The position numbers and the translations under genes are program-made. Shown one piece after another: positions 9,844 to 17,785 of a DNA stretch of 64,000 nucleotides (the stretch's first letter is position 1; each line of letters begins with the position of its first letter). Source of the stretch: Alkalihalobacillus deserti (lineage in GTDB: Bacteria > Bacillota > Bacilli > Bacillales > Bacillaceae_D); contig NZ_JAJAFR010000006.1 of assembly GCF_020734105.1 (NCBI RefSeq), positions 300,422 to 364,421 on the forward strand, written 5' to 3'. The notes under the pieces are model-generated. The model saw only the letters and a program-made list of their open reading frames with translations. It ran no database searches and had not been told where the DNA came from.

Positions 9844-9891
9844 CTTTTTAGTTGAACGACTATTGGTTTTTTCTTGCGTTCGACTAAAAAG
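9844..9891. repeat. 15-base inverted repeat
   Basis: CTTTTTAGTTGAACG and CGTTCGACTAAAAAG (one G-T pair) are separated by an 18-base T-rich loop. It may act as a weak terminator after the SplA-like gene. Confidence 0.55.
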
Positions 9892-9971
9892 CGTTTGGAT
9901 CGATTGCTCTTCTTTCGAGTAGTTGTCATCCCATCCTGTCGTCACTTTAATACTTTCTTATTCAAAAAAAG

Positions 9972-9998
9972 AAACGCCCGACTAATGTCGGGCGTTTT
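9972..9998. terminator. Bidirectional terminator between the SplA-like gene and yutI
   Basis: A perfect 11-base stem AAACGCCCGAC/GTCGGGCGTTT has loop TAAT. A T-run follows on both strands. Confidence 0.9.
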
Positions 9999-10002
9999 CC
10001 TA

Positions 10003-10239
10003 TTAAAAGACTTGCTCAATTTCCTTTACGCCTGGAACTTCTTCAAGAAGCGCGCGTTCAATACCTGCTTTTAACGTAATCGTAGAACTTGGGCATGATC
10101 CGCAAGCGCCTAGAAGACGTACTTTTACAACTCCATCTTCTACATCAACGAGTTCAACATCCCCGCCATCACGTAGCAAGAAAGGACGAAGCTTATCTAA
10201 TACTTCACTAACTTGATCAACCATTTCAGCTGTTGCCAT
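10003..10239 (-). CDS. yutI: NifU-like Fe-S scaffold/carrier protein (YutI)
   Basis: This 78-residue protein consists of a single NifU C-terminal domain. Cys46 and Cys49 of [11 protein letters not shown] form the CXXC that bridges a [4Fe-4S] cluster in Nfu-type carriers. Such carriers hand clusters from SUF assembly to target enzymes in the cytoplasm. The length fits B. subtilis YutI. ATG 10239 is chosen because AAAGGAG lies nine bases upstream; a TTG three codons earlier touches that ribosome site. yuzD, also linked to thiol chemistry, is divergent. The terminator at 9972-9998 serves it. Confidence 0.94.
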   Translation of the reverse strand: MATAEMVDQVSEVLDKLRPFLLRDGGDVELVDVEDGVVKVRLLGACGSCPSSTITLKAGIERALLEEVPGVKEIEQVF

Positions 10240-10454
10240 TTCAAACAACTCCTTTCTACTACCTATTATAATGGTGTTTCAAAAAAAAATCCATGTTTCT
10301 GCTTGATTTTCCGCTCATTATTAAGTGAAAATTTGGAAAGACGTGCGTGACACTCCTGATAGCAATTGAAAGCAGCAATAGTCGTTTGCTATCCAATATT
10401 GCTCATGTATATTATAATGGTGCATAAATAAGGCAATAAAAAGGGTGTGAAGAG

Positions 10455-10766
10455 TTGGCGGAAACAATAAAAGTGACGGTATATGGGGCAGAAGTAAAAT
10501 GTGCTAGTTGCATTCATTTACCAAGTGCAAAGGAAACGATGGAATGGTTAGAGGCAGCGATTACTCGCAAATTTCCCGAGACTTCGTTTGAGTTTACATA
10601 CATCGATATTGAGCATCCAGGTATTGATGAAACACATATTAAGTTTTCCGATGCTATCAAAGATGATGAGTACTTTTATCCACTAGTTGTGTTAGAAGAC
10701 GAGGTTGTTGCAGAAGGAAATCCAAATTTAAAAAGTATTTTCGAGAAAATTGAACAACTTAGCTGA
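10455..10766 (+). CDS. yuzD: YuzD-family (DUF1462) thioredoxin-like protein
   Basis: This 103-residue protein is recognisable as YuzD/DUF1462. It begins with a beta strand and a CASC motif (KCASCIHLPSAKET, about residues 15-28). The CXXC, followed by a helix, suggests a thioredoxin-like fold, consistent with structural work on this family, but no reaction is established. The start is TTG preceded by AAGGGTGTGAAG. It is divergent from yutI and convergent with the YutJ-like flavoprotein gene, as in the B. subtilis yutI-yuzD-yutJ-yuzB order. A shared bidirectional terminator closes it. Confidence 0.88.
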   Translation: MAETIKVTVYGAEVKCASCIHLPSAKETMEWLEAAITRKFPETSFEFTYIDIEHPGIDETHIKFSDAIKDDEYFYPLVVLEDEVVAEGNPNLKSIFEKIEQLS

Positions 10767-10854
10767 TTCAGTGTAATCGATGGCGTAATTGTTCGTTTAT
10801 AATTGGGGGAAGTTGGTTTCTGATCCGAACTTCCTAATACTGTTAGATAGCAAA

Positions 10855-10886
10855 AAAGACCAAATCACTAAGCTGATTTGGTCTTT
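10855..10886. terminator. Bidirectional terminator between yuzD and the NDH-2 gene
   Basis: The stem AAGACCAAATCA/TGATTTGGTCTT has loop CTAAGC. T-rich tracts follow in both directions. Confidence 0.85.
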
Positions 10887-10892
10887 CATTAT

Positions 10893-12536
10893 TTACGAGC
10901 CGGAATGATACTTATACATCCAGAGCACTCCACTTTTTAAAACACGTGGGACACGACCGAGCAAAGTACGGTCACCCATTAAGCCAAACCCGTGTTTTTT
11001 CCCTAGGGAACCAAGTACACCTTTTAACTTGATACGTGGTAGTTCTTCCGGCAATGCTTCACCAGCCCACTGTTTTTTCAAGATCATTACAATTTGTTCA
11101 GCTTGCCCCTCAGCTAATTGCGCGCTCGGAGCATGTGGTAGACTTGCACAGTCACCAACAATAAAAACATCTTCGTTATTTGGAAGGAAGTGCTGAGGTG
11201 TTAATACGACTCTGCCTTGGGAATCTTTTTCTGCTTGAAGATTACGAACGACTTCAACAGGCTGTACACCAGCTGTCCAAATAATCGCATCGCATTCAAT
11301 AGCTTCATCGTGATTATAAAGAATGCCATCTTCGACTTTTGTAATGTTTGATTTGTTATAAACATCAACACCGTGATCAATAAACCAATTTTGTACATAA
11401 GTGCTGAGTTTGCGTGGGAACATAGACAAGATAATTTCGCCACGATCAAAAAGCTTAATTGATATATCCGGACGACTTTCTCTAAGTTCACTTGCAAGTT
11501 CGACTCCGCTTAATCCAGCTCCGACAATTGAAACAATACCATTAGGCCGAATATTATTAAGTGTTTCGTATGTTTTTCTTGTTTTATCCATCGTTTGGAT
11601 ACTATGTGTAAATTCAGATGCACCGGGCACATTATGATATTTGTCCTCACAGCCGAGACCGATAATTAATTTATCATACGGTACAAATTCATCACCAGCT
11701 AGCTCAACGGTCTTATCTTGTAAGTCGATATTTGTGATCGTCCCGTATTTGATCGCTAGTCTTGCATCTTCAGGAAAGCTAACCCGTAGATGATGATCTG
11801 CTACTGTTCCTGCTGCCAAAGCATAATATTCTGTTTTCAAACAGTGATAGGGTAGTCTGTCAATTAGTGTAATTTCAACATTTTCAGGTAAGCCTTCAGG
11901 TAAAAATCGTTGAAGAACACGCATACCGCCATAACCGCCGCCTAAAATAACTAGTTTTTTCATAAGTGGATATCCCCTTTTTTCGATAAGTGCTTCAAGA
12001 CTGGTATCGACCAAAGTCATAACGCTTTCGAGCAAACGTACTTTTGTCGGTTCAGTTGCAAAGGTTTGAATGCCGTGCGAGATCAAACTATGAATAATAT
12101 GAGTCCATGTGAAGACCGAGGCTGCCGGGTTCACTTCCCCTTTAGTTTGAGCATCTTGTAAAAGTTCATGCCAATGAGCAAAGAGTATTGTTTGCTCTTT
12201 GAGTACATGATTCCATATTTCAATGGTTAGAGATGGGTAAATGTCATAATCATTTAAAATAAATTGTAAATAAGTCCGTAATCGAATCGATAAAGGTCTA
12301 TTTATAAAGCGTGATTGTTGAACGTATGGCATAACCGCTTGAAGACGTTCTTTGGCAAGCGATTGCATGATTGAATCTTTAGTAGGAAAATAATTAAAGA
12401 ATGTGCCTTTAGCAACTTTAGCAGCTTTTGTAATTTCTTGAACGGTTGTTCGTGAATAGCCTTTCTCTCGAAAAAGAGCTAATGCTGCTTGTTCGATCCG
12501 TTCTTTTGTCTTTACTTTTTTTGCTCGTTCATTCAT
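10893..12536 (-). CDS. yutJ: In-frame TetR regulator / NDH-2-like flavoprotein (YutJ) reading frame
   Basis: One uninterrupted frame of 547 codons encodes two normally separate proteins. Residues 1-191 are a TetR-family regulator with an N-terminal HTH (EKGYSRTTVQEI, then KGTFFNYFPTKDSI). Residues 192-547 match the YutJ flavoprotein: FAD-binding VILGGGYGGM, a second Rossmann motif SIVGAGLSGVELASEL, and the C-terminal VFIVGDCA. There is no stop between them. An internal ATG at 11963 has AGGGGA ten bases upstream and would give a 356-residue protein, the usual YutJ length. The cell may therefore make a fusion, or a regulator that runs on plus a separate dehydrogenase. The regulator probably controls its own gene; the ligand is unknown. 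Confidence 0.85.
   Translation of the reverse strand: MNERAKKVKTKERIEQAALALFREKGYSRTTVQEITKAAKVAKGTFFNYFPTKDSIMQSLAKERLQAVMPYVQQSRFINRPLSIRLRTYLQFILNDYDIYPSLTIEIWNHVLKEQTILFAHWHELLQDAQTKGEVNPAASVFTWTHIIHSLISHGIQTFATEPTKVRLLESVMTLVDTSLEALIEKRGYPLMKKLVILGGGYGGMRVLQRFLPEGLPENVEITLIDRLPYHCLKTEYYALAAGTVADHHLRVSFPEDARLAIKYGTITNIDLQDKTVELAGDEFVPYDKLIIGLGCEDKYHNVPGASEFTHSIQTMDKTRKTYETLNNIRPNGIVSIVGAGLSGVELASELRESRPDISIKLFDRGEIILSMFPRKLSTYVQNWFIDHGVDVYNKSNITKVEDGILYNHDEAIECDAIIWTAGVQPVEVVRNLQAEKDSQGRVVLTPQHFLPNNEDVFIVGDCASLPHAPSAQLAEGQAEQIVMILKKQWAGEALPEELPRIKLKGVLGSLGKKHGFGLMGDRTLLGRVPRVLKSGVLWMYKYHSGS
11961..11981 (-). promoter_or_regulatory. Internal ribosome site and start of the YutJ part
   Basis: On the minus strand AAAAAAGGGGATATCCACTT precedes ATG 11963. 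The purine-rich site is read in the TetR frame as the linker EKRGYPL. Confidence 0.6.
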
Positions 12537-12720
12537 AACGTTATCTCCTCAATGAAAAGTGACCCCGGTCAGTTCTGATTATATCGAGGAAATCCTAAAA
12601 AAACAACAAATTTGTGAATTGTTTTAAAAAACTTTATTAAAGAGGAATAAAAGAAATACCAGAATTGACTTCTTTCCCACACGAGAGTAGCATTAAGAAG
12701 TAGATTAAAGAGGTGAGAAT

Positions 12721-12954
12721 ATGCGTCCAATTATTGAATTTTGCTTAAGTAACTTAGCTAGTGGAACACAAAAAGCAATGGAAGAATTAGAGAAAGATCC
12801 TAATCTAGATATTATCGAGTACGGATGTCTAAGTAATTGCGGAAACTGCGCAGTTGAACCGTTTGCTCTTGTAAATGGAGAATATGTATCCGGTGAAACA
12901 AACGAGGAACTCGTTGAAAATATATATACCTTCCTAGAAGAAAACCCGATGTAG
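12721..12954 (+). CDS. yuzB: YuzB-family (DUF1450) small protein
   Basis: This 77-residue protein is recognisable as YuzB/DUF1450. It starts [15 protein letters not shown] and carries a cysteine pair in [20 protein letters not shown] (Cys at about 39, 43 and 46), the sort of motif seen in thioredoxin-like [2Fe-2S] proteins. Function is not established. The ribosome site AAAGAGGTGAG is good. It is divergent from the TetR/YutJ frame, matching the B. subtilis neighbourhood of small redox-related genes. The composite repeat copy B begins three bases after its stop and includes its terminator. Confidence 0.88.
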   Translation: MRPIIEFCLSNLASGTQKAMEELEKDPNLDIIEYGCLSNCGNCAVEPFALVNGEYVSGETNEELVENIYTFLEENPM

Positions 12955-12956
12955 AT

Positions 12957-13178
12957 GGAAGGGGAAAAGGTCGAACTTCACCTTTTTCCCTTCAATCTAA
13001 GCAATGAACGGAACCACTGCAGGGTTTTAAGCCTGTTCGAGCGATTTTCTCGGACAGGCGCGCAGTGAGTGGAGCCATTGCAATTATAAGATAAACGCGT
13101 CTATAAGAAGGGAAAAAGGTCGAATTTTACCTTTTTCTCTTCAATCTAAGCAATGAGCGGAACCACTGCTTAGATTAT
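12957..13178. repeat. Composite repeat, copy B
   Basis: The first hairpin (about 12957-13000, terminator of yuzB) is followed by the core at 13001-13081, in the opposite orientation to copy A. A duplication at 13107-13169 then repeats hairpin and core start: 63 bases that differ from 12958-13020 at five positions. The second core start is cut off and closes as a short palindrome, CTAAGCA/TGCTTAG, instead. Within the core the middle arms are CACTGC/GCAGTG and the inner arms GCCTGTCCGAG/CTCGAACAGGC when read in the orientation of copy A. Confidence 0.85.
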
Positions 13179-13275
13179 AGTTAACATGCTTTTTAAGAGC
13201 TCAAAAAGGTACCCATTTCACCTCTTTGAAAAAACTCAAACTAATAGAGATAAACGGGGAAGGAAGTGTAAACAG

Positions 13276-13518
13276 GTGGATGTAATCCCATTTGTAAATA
13301 CCTGGCCATATGAGCGCCTGTTTAATGATATATATTTACAAACATGTCCTTTATGTGGTGAAGAGAATGTGTTAACCAATATGAAAAAATCAGACTTTAA
13401 TAGGGCACGAGAAAATATTAAAACGAATTTAATTTTACCATGCTGTAATGGGAGACTTACCATTCTTGAAGCAGATGAAGATTATTTTTGGACAGATAAG
13501 AAGTTAAGAAAGGATTGA
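13276..13518 (+). CDS. Small conserved-looking protein upstream of dapF
   Basis: This is an 80-residue protein of unknown function. GTG 13276 is chosen because GGGGAAGGAAGTG precedes it; the frame is open further upstream to 13186, but that part overlaps repeat-derived sequence. It has a CPLCG knuckle (about residue 25) and a CC pair (about residue 56), which could form a small zinc ribbon. The C-terminus is acidic and aromatic ([15 protein letters not shown]). Its stop overlaps the dapF start region, so the two genes are translationally linked. I do not recognise the family with confidence. Confidence 0.7.
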   Translation: MDVIPFVNTWPYERLFNDIYLQTCPLCGEENVLTNMKKSDFNRARENIKTNLILPCCNGRLTILEADEDYFWTDKKLRKD

Positions 13519-14372
13519 ATCAATTGCAATTCACAAAAATGCATGGATTAGGAAATAGCTATATTTACGTCGATTTGTTTAAACAAACGCTTGATCAAGA
13601 AAAACTTGCACCATTGGCGATTGAAGTCGCTGATAAAAATAAAGGAATTGGCTCAGATGGAATGATCCTTATCTGTCCATCGGATGTCGCTTCAGTAAAG
13701 ATGCGAGTCTTTAATAATGACGGCTCTGAAGCGAGAAATTGTGGCAATGGACTACGTTGCGTCGCTAAATTTTCTTATGAAAATGGGTATGTCAAAAGTA
13801 AAACATTTAAAATAGAGACGTTGGGTGGCTTAGTTGAGGCTACCGTTCATGTAGAAGAAGGAAGAGTTCAGACCGTGAGTGTTGATATGGGAAATCCGAT
13901 CCTTTTGAGACATTCTATACCGATGTTAGGCGAGGAGCAAGAACAAGTAATTGGAGAACCCTTTGAATTGGACGGTCAAATGTTAGAAATCACAGCCGTC
14001 TCAATGGGAAATCCGCATGCTGTAATGTTTGTGAAAGATATTGATCGAGCCGCAGTTGAAACAATCGGACCTAAAATGGAAAAAGATGGTCGTTTCCCTG
14101 AGTGGGTTAATGTTGAATTTGTAGAAGTGGTTTCAGGGACTGAGCTCCACTTTCGAGTATGGGAAAGAGGATCTGGCATCACGCAAGCTTGTGGGACAGG
14201 CGCTTGTGCTGCGGTCGTTGCAGCAGTTCTTAATGGTTACTGCCAAAAAGGAGAGGAAATCATTGTTCATCTTCTCGGAGGAGATTTAGCAATCACTTGG
14301 CAAGAAGACGGGAATGTACTCATGAAGGGTGCTGCCGAGGTAATATGTGAAGGTGTTTTTGAAAGGAAATAA
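13515..14372 (+). CDS. dapF: Diaminopimelate epimerase
   Basis: The enzyme converts LL- to meso-diaminopimelate for peptidoglycan and lysine. It is a PLP-independent racemase with 285 residues. Both catalytic cysteines are present: Cys76 in RNCGNGLRC and the second in [10 protein letters not shown] near residue 223. The N-terminal [13 protein letters not shown] and the [11 protein letters not shown] motifs are typical. The start is TTG. TTG 13515 matches the family N-terminus (MNQLQFTK), whereas TTG 13524 has better spacing from AAGAAAGG; the choice is open. It overlaps the end of the small gene before it. Confidence 0.96.
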   Translation: MNQLQFTKMHGLGNSYIYVDLFKQTLDQEKLAPLAIEVADKNKGIGSDGMILICPSDVASVKMRVFNNDGSEARNCGNGLRCVAKFSYENGYVKSKTFKIETLGGLVEATVHVEEGRVQTVSVDMGNPILLRHSIPMLGEEQEQVIGEPFELDGQMLEITAVSMGNPHAVMFVKDIDRAAVETIGPKMEKDGRFPEWVNVEFVEVVSGTELHFRVWERGSGITQACGTGACAAVVAAVLNGYCQKGEEIIVHLLGGDLAITWQEDGNVLMKGAAEVICEGVFERK

Positions 14373-14576
14373 GAATCTTAAACCAGGAAGACAATTTTAT
14401 GTCAAACTGTTTTTTTTGCCTTCTTACTAGGTGTTTATCCCTGACTGAACTCACTTAAGAAAAAAAGTTCTCTTATAATCAGTTATAGCTAATCAAACAA
14501 ACTTACTAGCGTGTTGTTTCGTGCATGAATAGTCCATTTCTAACACAAAGAAAAATTAATTAAATGTTTAATTAAA

Positions 14577-14625
14577 CAAAAAAAGCTAAGGGGCACGTAG
14601 TTGGTGTGTTCCTTAGCGTTTTTTG
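14577..14625 (-). terminator. Terminator after mqnE
   Basis: The arms GCTAAGG and CCTTAGC, extended by partly paired flanks, are bounded by A and T runs. It directly abuts the stop codon of the minus-strand gene. Confidence 0.85.
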
Positions 14626-15720
14626 TTAATAGGTCTTAATCACATTATAAAACGTATCCCGTTCAACTGGAGTTTTTCCTGCACTCTTAATCAGGTAAAC
14701 AAGCTCGTCGCGGGTAATCCCTGAAGATGTTAAAGCCCCAACCGCATGTGAAATGCGCTCTTCGATCAGTGTACCGTGAATATCACTTGAACCAAATGTT
14801 AACGCCATTTGTGTTAGTTGAACGCCAATGTTAATCCAGTATGCTTTGATGTGATCAAAGTTATCTAGCATTAAACGACTAATCGCTAATGTGCGCATAT
14901 CGTCATAAGCCGTTGTACGGCGCTTAATACCAGCGTTGATACTTTTTGGTTGCATTGCAAGTGGGATAAATACCATGAAACCATTCGTGTGATCTTGAAG
15001 TTGGCGAAGGCGATCCATATGAATAAGGCGCTCTTCTTTTGTCTCAATTGAACCGTAAAGCATCGTTGCATGTGTTTTTAAACCTAGGTTGTGTGCAATC
15101 TCATGAGCTTCTAACCATTGATCGGTTGAAGCTTTATCAGGGCTCATTTTTAAACGATAACGCTCGGTTAAGATTTCAGCTCCTCCACCAGGAAGAGTAT
15201 CCAAACCAGCTTTAATTAATTCTTCGAGCACTTCTTTCATAGATAAACTTGAAATACGAGAAAAGAATTCAATTTCAGCCCCTGTATATGCTTTTACTGT
15301 TACTTGAGGGTAATGTTTTTTTAATGTGCGAATTGTATCTAAGTAGTAGTCAAAAGGAATCTCGTTGTTATGTCCGCCTACGATATGGAATTCACGGATG
15401 TTGTCATTCCATCTTTTCTCCACATACTCAAGCAATGCGTCACTATCCATTGTATAGGCGCCTTCTTCACCAGGCTTACGTTTAAAACCACAAAAGCCAC
15501 AATTGGCTTCACAGACGTTTGTTGGATTGATGTATAGATTTTCGATAAAATAAACATGATCTTTGTTTTTTTTATAATTGACTTGGTTCGCTAACTGCGC
15601 AATCCCAAGTAAATCTGGACTATCGAACAAATATAATCCATCCTCTATTGTAAGACGTTCGCCGTGGTTTACTTTTTCTGCAATGTCTTGCAGTTTTGTA
15701 TCAGTTAATATAATTCCCAT
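14626..15720 (-). CDS. mqnE: Aminofutalosine synthase (radical SAM, MqnE-like)
   Basis: This 364-residue radical SAM enzyme has the cluster motif C70-X3-C74-X2-C77 (NPTNVCEANCGFCGF). The HIVGGHNNEIPFDYYLD and KAYTGAEIEFFSRI stretches, then LPGGGAEI and the C-terminal TQMALTFGSSDIHGT, place it in the MqnE/MqnC group. They fit MqnE (aminofutalosine synthase) best. In the futalosine route it builds aminofutalosine on the way to menaquinone. The other pathway genes (mqnA, B, C, D) are not in this window. ATG 15720 follows GGAGGACAAGTGG; the longer frame to 15735 lacks a site. MqnC is the main alternative. B. subtilis uses the Men pathway instead, so this gene sets the organism apart. Confidence 0.87.
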   Translation of the reverse strand: MGIILTDTKLQDIAEKVNHGERLTIEDGLYLFDSPDLLGIAQLANQVNYKKNKDHVYFIENLYINPTNVCEANCGFCGFKRKPGEEGAYTMDSDALLEYVEKRWNDNIREFHIVGGHNNEIPFDYYLDTIRTLKKHYPQVTVKAYTGAEIEFFSRISSLSMKEVLEELIKAGLDTLPGGGAEILTERYRLKMSPDKASTDQWLEAHEIAHNLGLKTHATMLYGSIETKEERLIHMDRLRQLQDHTNGFMVFIPLAMQPKSINAGIKRRTTAYDDMRTLAISRLMLDNFDHIKAYWINIGVQLTQMALTFGSSDIHGTLIEERISHAVGALTSSGITRDELVYLIKSAGKTPVERDTFYNVIKTY

Positions 15721-16068
15721 CCACTTGTCCTCCATTTCGATATAATAAACCGTATCGTATTCTATTGGAAGTTTGACTATAAGTAAGAAGGATTTTGCTT
15801 CTTTTTATAGAACTTAATAAAAAAGGTTTATATTCTTTTGTGTTTGCCTATTATTATACTATCAGAATAAGATTAAAGAAAGAAATAGCATTTTAATGGG
15901 AAAACAAAGGTAATTAAAAATTTCATTAAATCGTAATTTTCAATAAAAAAAATCCTTTTATTTAGTAGTTATCATATTGTATTTATTTACTTTTGTTTGG
16001 TACTATTACTTTAATACTATAATGAAGCTGTAGAAAGAGAAAATCTTTCTTTGGAGAGGGTGATGGAG
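15721..16068. other. AT-rich intergenic region upstream of mqnE and the Spo0E-like gene
   Basis: This is a divergent promoter region. A TATAAT at 16018-16023 lies about 45 bases before the Spo0E-like start; a -35 box is not clear. Nothing else is recognised. Confidence 0.5.
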
Positions 16069-16272
16069 ATGAATAAAGTATTGAAACAAAAAGCGTGTAT
16101 GGAAAAAATAGAAGAATTACGTAATAAAATGACTAGTGCCGCAGAACAATACGGAATGAGTCATCCTATCGTACTTCGTTATAGTCAAGAATTAGATGAT
16201 GCACATAATAAAATGATTTTATTAGAAGTAAAAAAGACCAAAACTAATTGGCAACGTTCGTTTTCTTACTGA
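16069..16272 (+). CDS. Spo0E-like aspartyl-phosphate phosphatase
   Basis: This 67-residue protein has the two-helix Spo0E fold signature: an IEELRNKM first helix, the loop AAEQYGMSHPIV, and the catalytic-type second helix YSQELDDAHNKM. The SQELD motif is the hallmark of the family. These proteins dephosphorylate Spo0A-P (or related regulators) and delay entry into sporulation. ATG 16069 follows GAGAGGGTGATGGAG; two other in-frame starts lie just upstream inside that site. It stands alone between mqnE and yutM. Which phosphoprotein it acts on cannot be read from sequence. Confidence 0.88.
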   Translation: MNKVLKQKACMEKIEELRNKMTSAAEQYGMSHPIVLRYSQELDDAHNKMILLEVKKTKTNWQRSFSY

Positions 16273-16353
16273 GATGAAATTCCGTGAGTAGATCGCTTGA
16301 GGTTCAAGACCTGAAAGGGTATACTAATTGTAATAGCGATTAGGAGGGATCTC

Positions 16354-16707
16354 ATGATTACATTATCAGATGCAGCGGTAAGCCAAATTAAAGATATGAT
16401 GGAAGCTGAAGGTGAAACGAACTTAATGCTTCGTATTGGTGTTAAGGGTGGCGGCTGTAGTGGACTTTCATATGGAATGGGTTTTGATTCAGAAAAACAT
16501 GATGAAGATACACTTTTAGATATAAATGGTCTTTCTGTATTAGTTGATAAAGAAAGTGAACCAATCATTAAAGGGCTTGTTGTAGATTACAAGCAAAACA
16601 TGATGGGCGGTGGATTTACAATCGATAATCCAAATGCTATTGCGTCGTGTGGATGTGGTACATCGTTTAAAACAGCCACGAATGCAGGAACGCCAGAAGA
16701 GTGCTAA
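16354..16707 (+). CDS. yutM: HesB/IscA-type Fe-S protein (YutM)
   Basis: This 117-residue A-type iron-sulfur carrier retains the three conserved cysteines: Cys35 in GGGCSGLSYG, and Cys99 and Cys101 in CGCGTSF. Such proteins carry [2Fe-2S] or [4Fe-4S] clusters, or iron, between the SUF system and client proteins. The length and the final EEC match YutM of B. subtilis. Start ATG 16354 follows TTAGGAGGGATCTC. With yutI, yuzD and yuzB nearby it forms a loose redox and iron-sulfur neighbourhood. A terminator follows. Confidence 0.95.
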   Translation: MITLSDAAVSQIKDMMEAEGETNLMLRIGVKGGGCSGLSYGMGFDSEKHDEDTLLDINGLSVLVDKESEPIIKGLVVDYKQNMMGGGFTIDNPNAIASCGCGTSFKTATNAGTPEEC

Positions 16708-16719
16708 TTTGAATATATT

Positions 16720-16762
16720 AAGGCCTTTTTTACGAGTTTGATCGTTAGAAAGGTCTTTTTTT
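16720..16762 (+). terminator. Terminator after yutM
   Basis: An imperfect long stem of AAGGCC...ACGA with TCGT...GGTCTT is followed by seven T. Confidence 0.75.
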
Positions 16763-17640
16763 GTGTACTTAAATCGCTACTAGACGTGCTTTTATTTGAA
16801 TTAGAATGATCAGGAGATTTTTCTGGTTAGTTCCTGTTTTAACTGTAGATCTTCTTGATAGTAATTTTTTAATAAACACTGTTAAAAGATTTAACGTTCT
16901 TACACAGAATGCCTATCGGTCACGGTACTTTATTACTGTTAGTGGCGTGAAGAATATGTATTTGTAAACGTATGTGGTTTAAGAAGTAAGAGAACTTTAT
17001 ATGGACATATAAACTAATTTACCCTTCTTATGTTAGCCGCTTTAACTAATGACCGTCGACCTCTGAACTTGTAAGATCAAAATAAGGTGAGAATAGCAAT
17101 TAAAGCCCAAACTTGTCTTATTTTAAGATTATGGGAGTTAAAGCAAAGAATTAAGCCCAAACTCCCCTATTGTATTGTGTGTAGAGAGCTTCAAACTACA
17201 TATTGGACAAAATTCACCTGTTCTAATTGTGATAAATTCTAATATTAATAATATTTTGTTATACTATAAGAATTTTGCATTGTTAACGGAAGTGGGTGCT
17301 TCGTCGATGCCTGTTGCGATTTTTAGTTACAATTTTCTAGGAGACGTTCGGACATTATCTCCTTTGTGTAAATACCTTTTTAGGTTTGTTTTCCCACTTT
17401 TATGTTGGCGATATTTCGAATTGCGCTTACTTGTCAAACCCCATATATATAAGGCCCAACGAGGAGACAAATCAAAAGTTCACGATGACTGTGTCAACAA
17501 CCACTAAAAAAGAAAGGAATACAGTTGTTGCGCATAATTTTAATGTTTTCGTTTACATTAAGAGTAAGTAAATGTAGAATTTTTTTTAAAAAAGCTGAAT
17601 TAAATAAGAAAAGATGTTGAAAAAAAAGTCAAAAAGCCAT
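16763..17640. other. Gene-free AT-rich stretch
   Basis: The short frames at about 17175-17571 have no plausible ribosome site, unusual composition and no recognisable family. The only clear structure is the repeat unit at 17096-17158. It may be decayed DNA. Confidence 0.55.
17096..17158 (-). repeat. Dispersed ~50-base repeat, single inverted copy
   Basis: Its reverse complement contains CTTTAACTCCCATAATC, then AAAATAAGACAA and GGGCTTTAAT. These are the same blocks that form the four tandem copies at 53341-53542. Confidence 0.75.
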
Positions 17641-17710
17641 ATTATTAAATTTGTATTTGTGAATAGTTAACGAAATTATCATTCTTACTTATCTTTTATT
17701 ATAACTAAGT

Positions 17711-17728
17711 TCGTGAAATTAATCACAA
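17711..17728 (+). promoter_or_regulatory. Candidate Rex operator upstream of the NDH-2 gene
   Basis: TCGTGAAATTAATCACAA matches the Rex palindrome TTGTGAA-N4-TTCACAA at 12 of 14 defined positions. It lies just downstream of a possible -10 (TATAAC, 17700-17705), where a repressor would block transcription. Confidence 0.55.
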
Positions 17729-17785
17729 TGTTTTCGGGAGAGTTAAAAAAAAAATAAAAATAAAAAGAATATGGAAGTGATTGGA

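Noticed and set aside
9874..10074. Plus-strand 66-codon frame between the SplA-like gene and yutI
   Set aside because: It runs through a bidirectional terminator into antisense yutI.
17175..17571. Two overlapping plus-strand frames in the gene-free stretch
   Set aside because: No ribosome sites, odd composition and no recognisable domain; more likely chance frames in AT-rich DNA.
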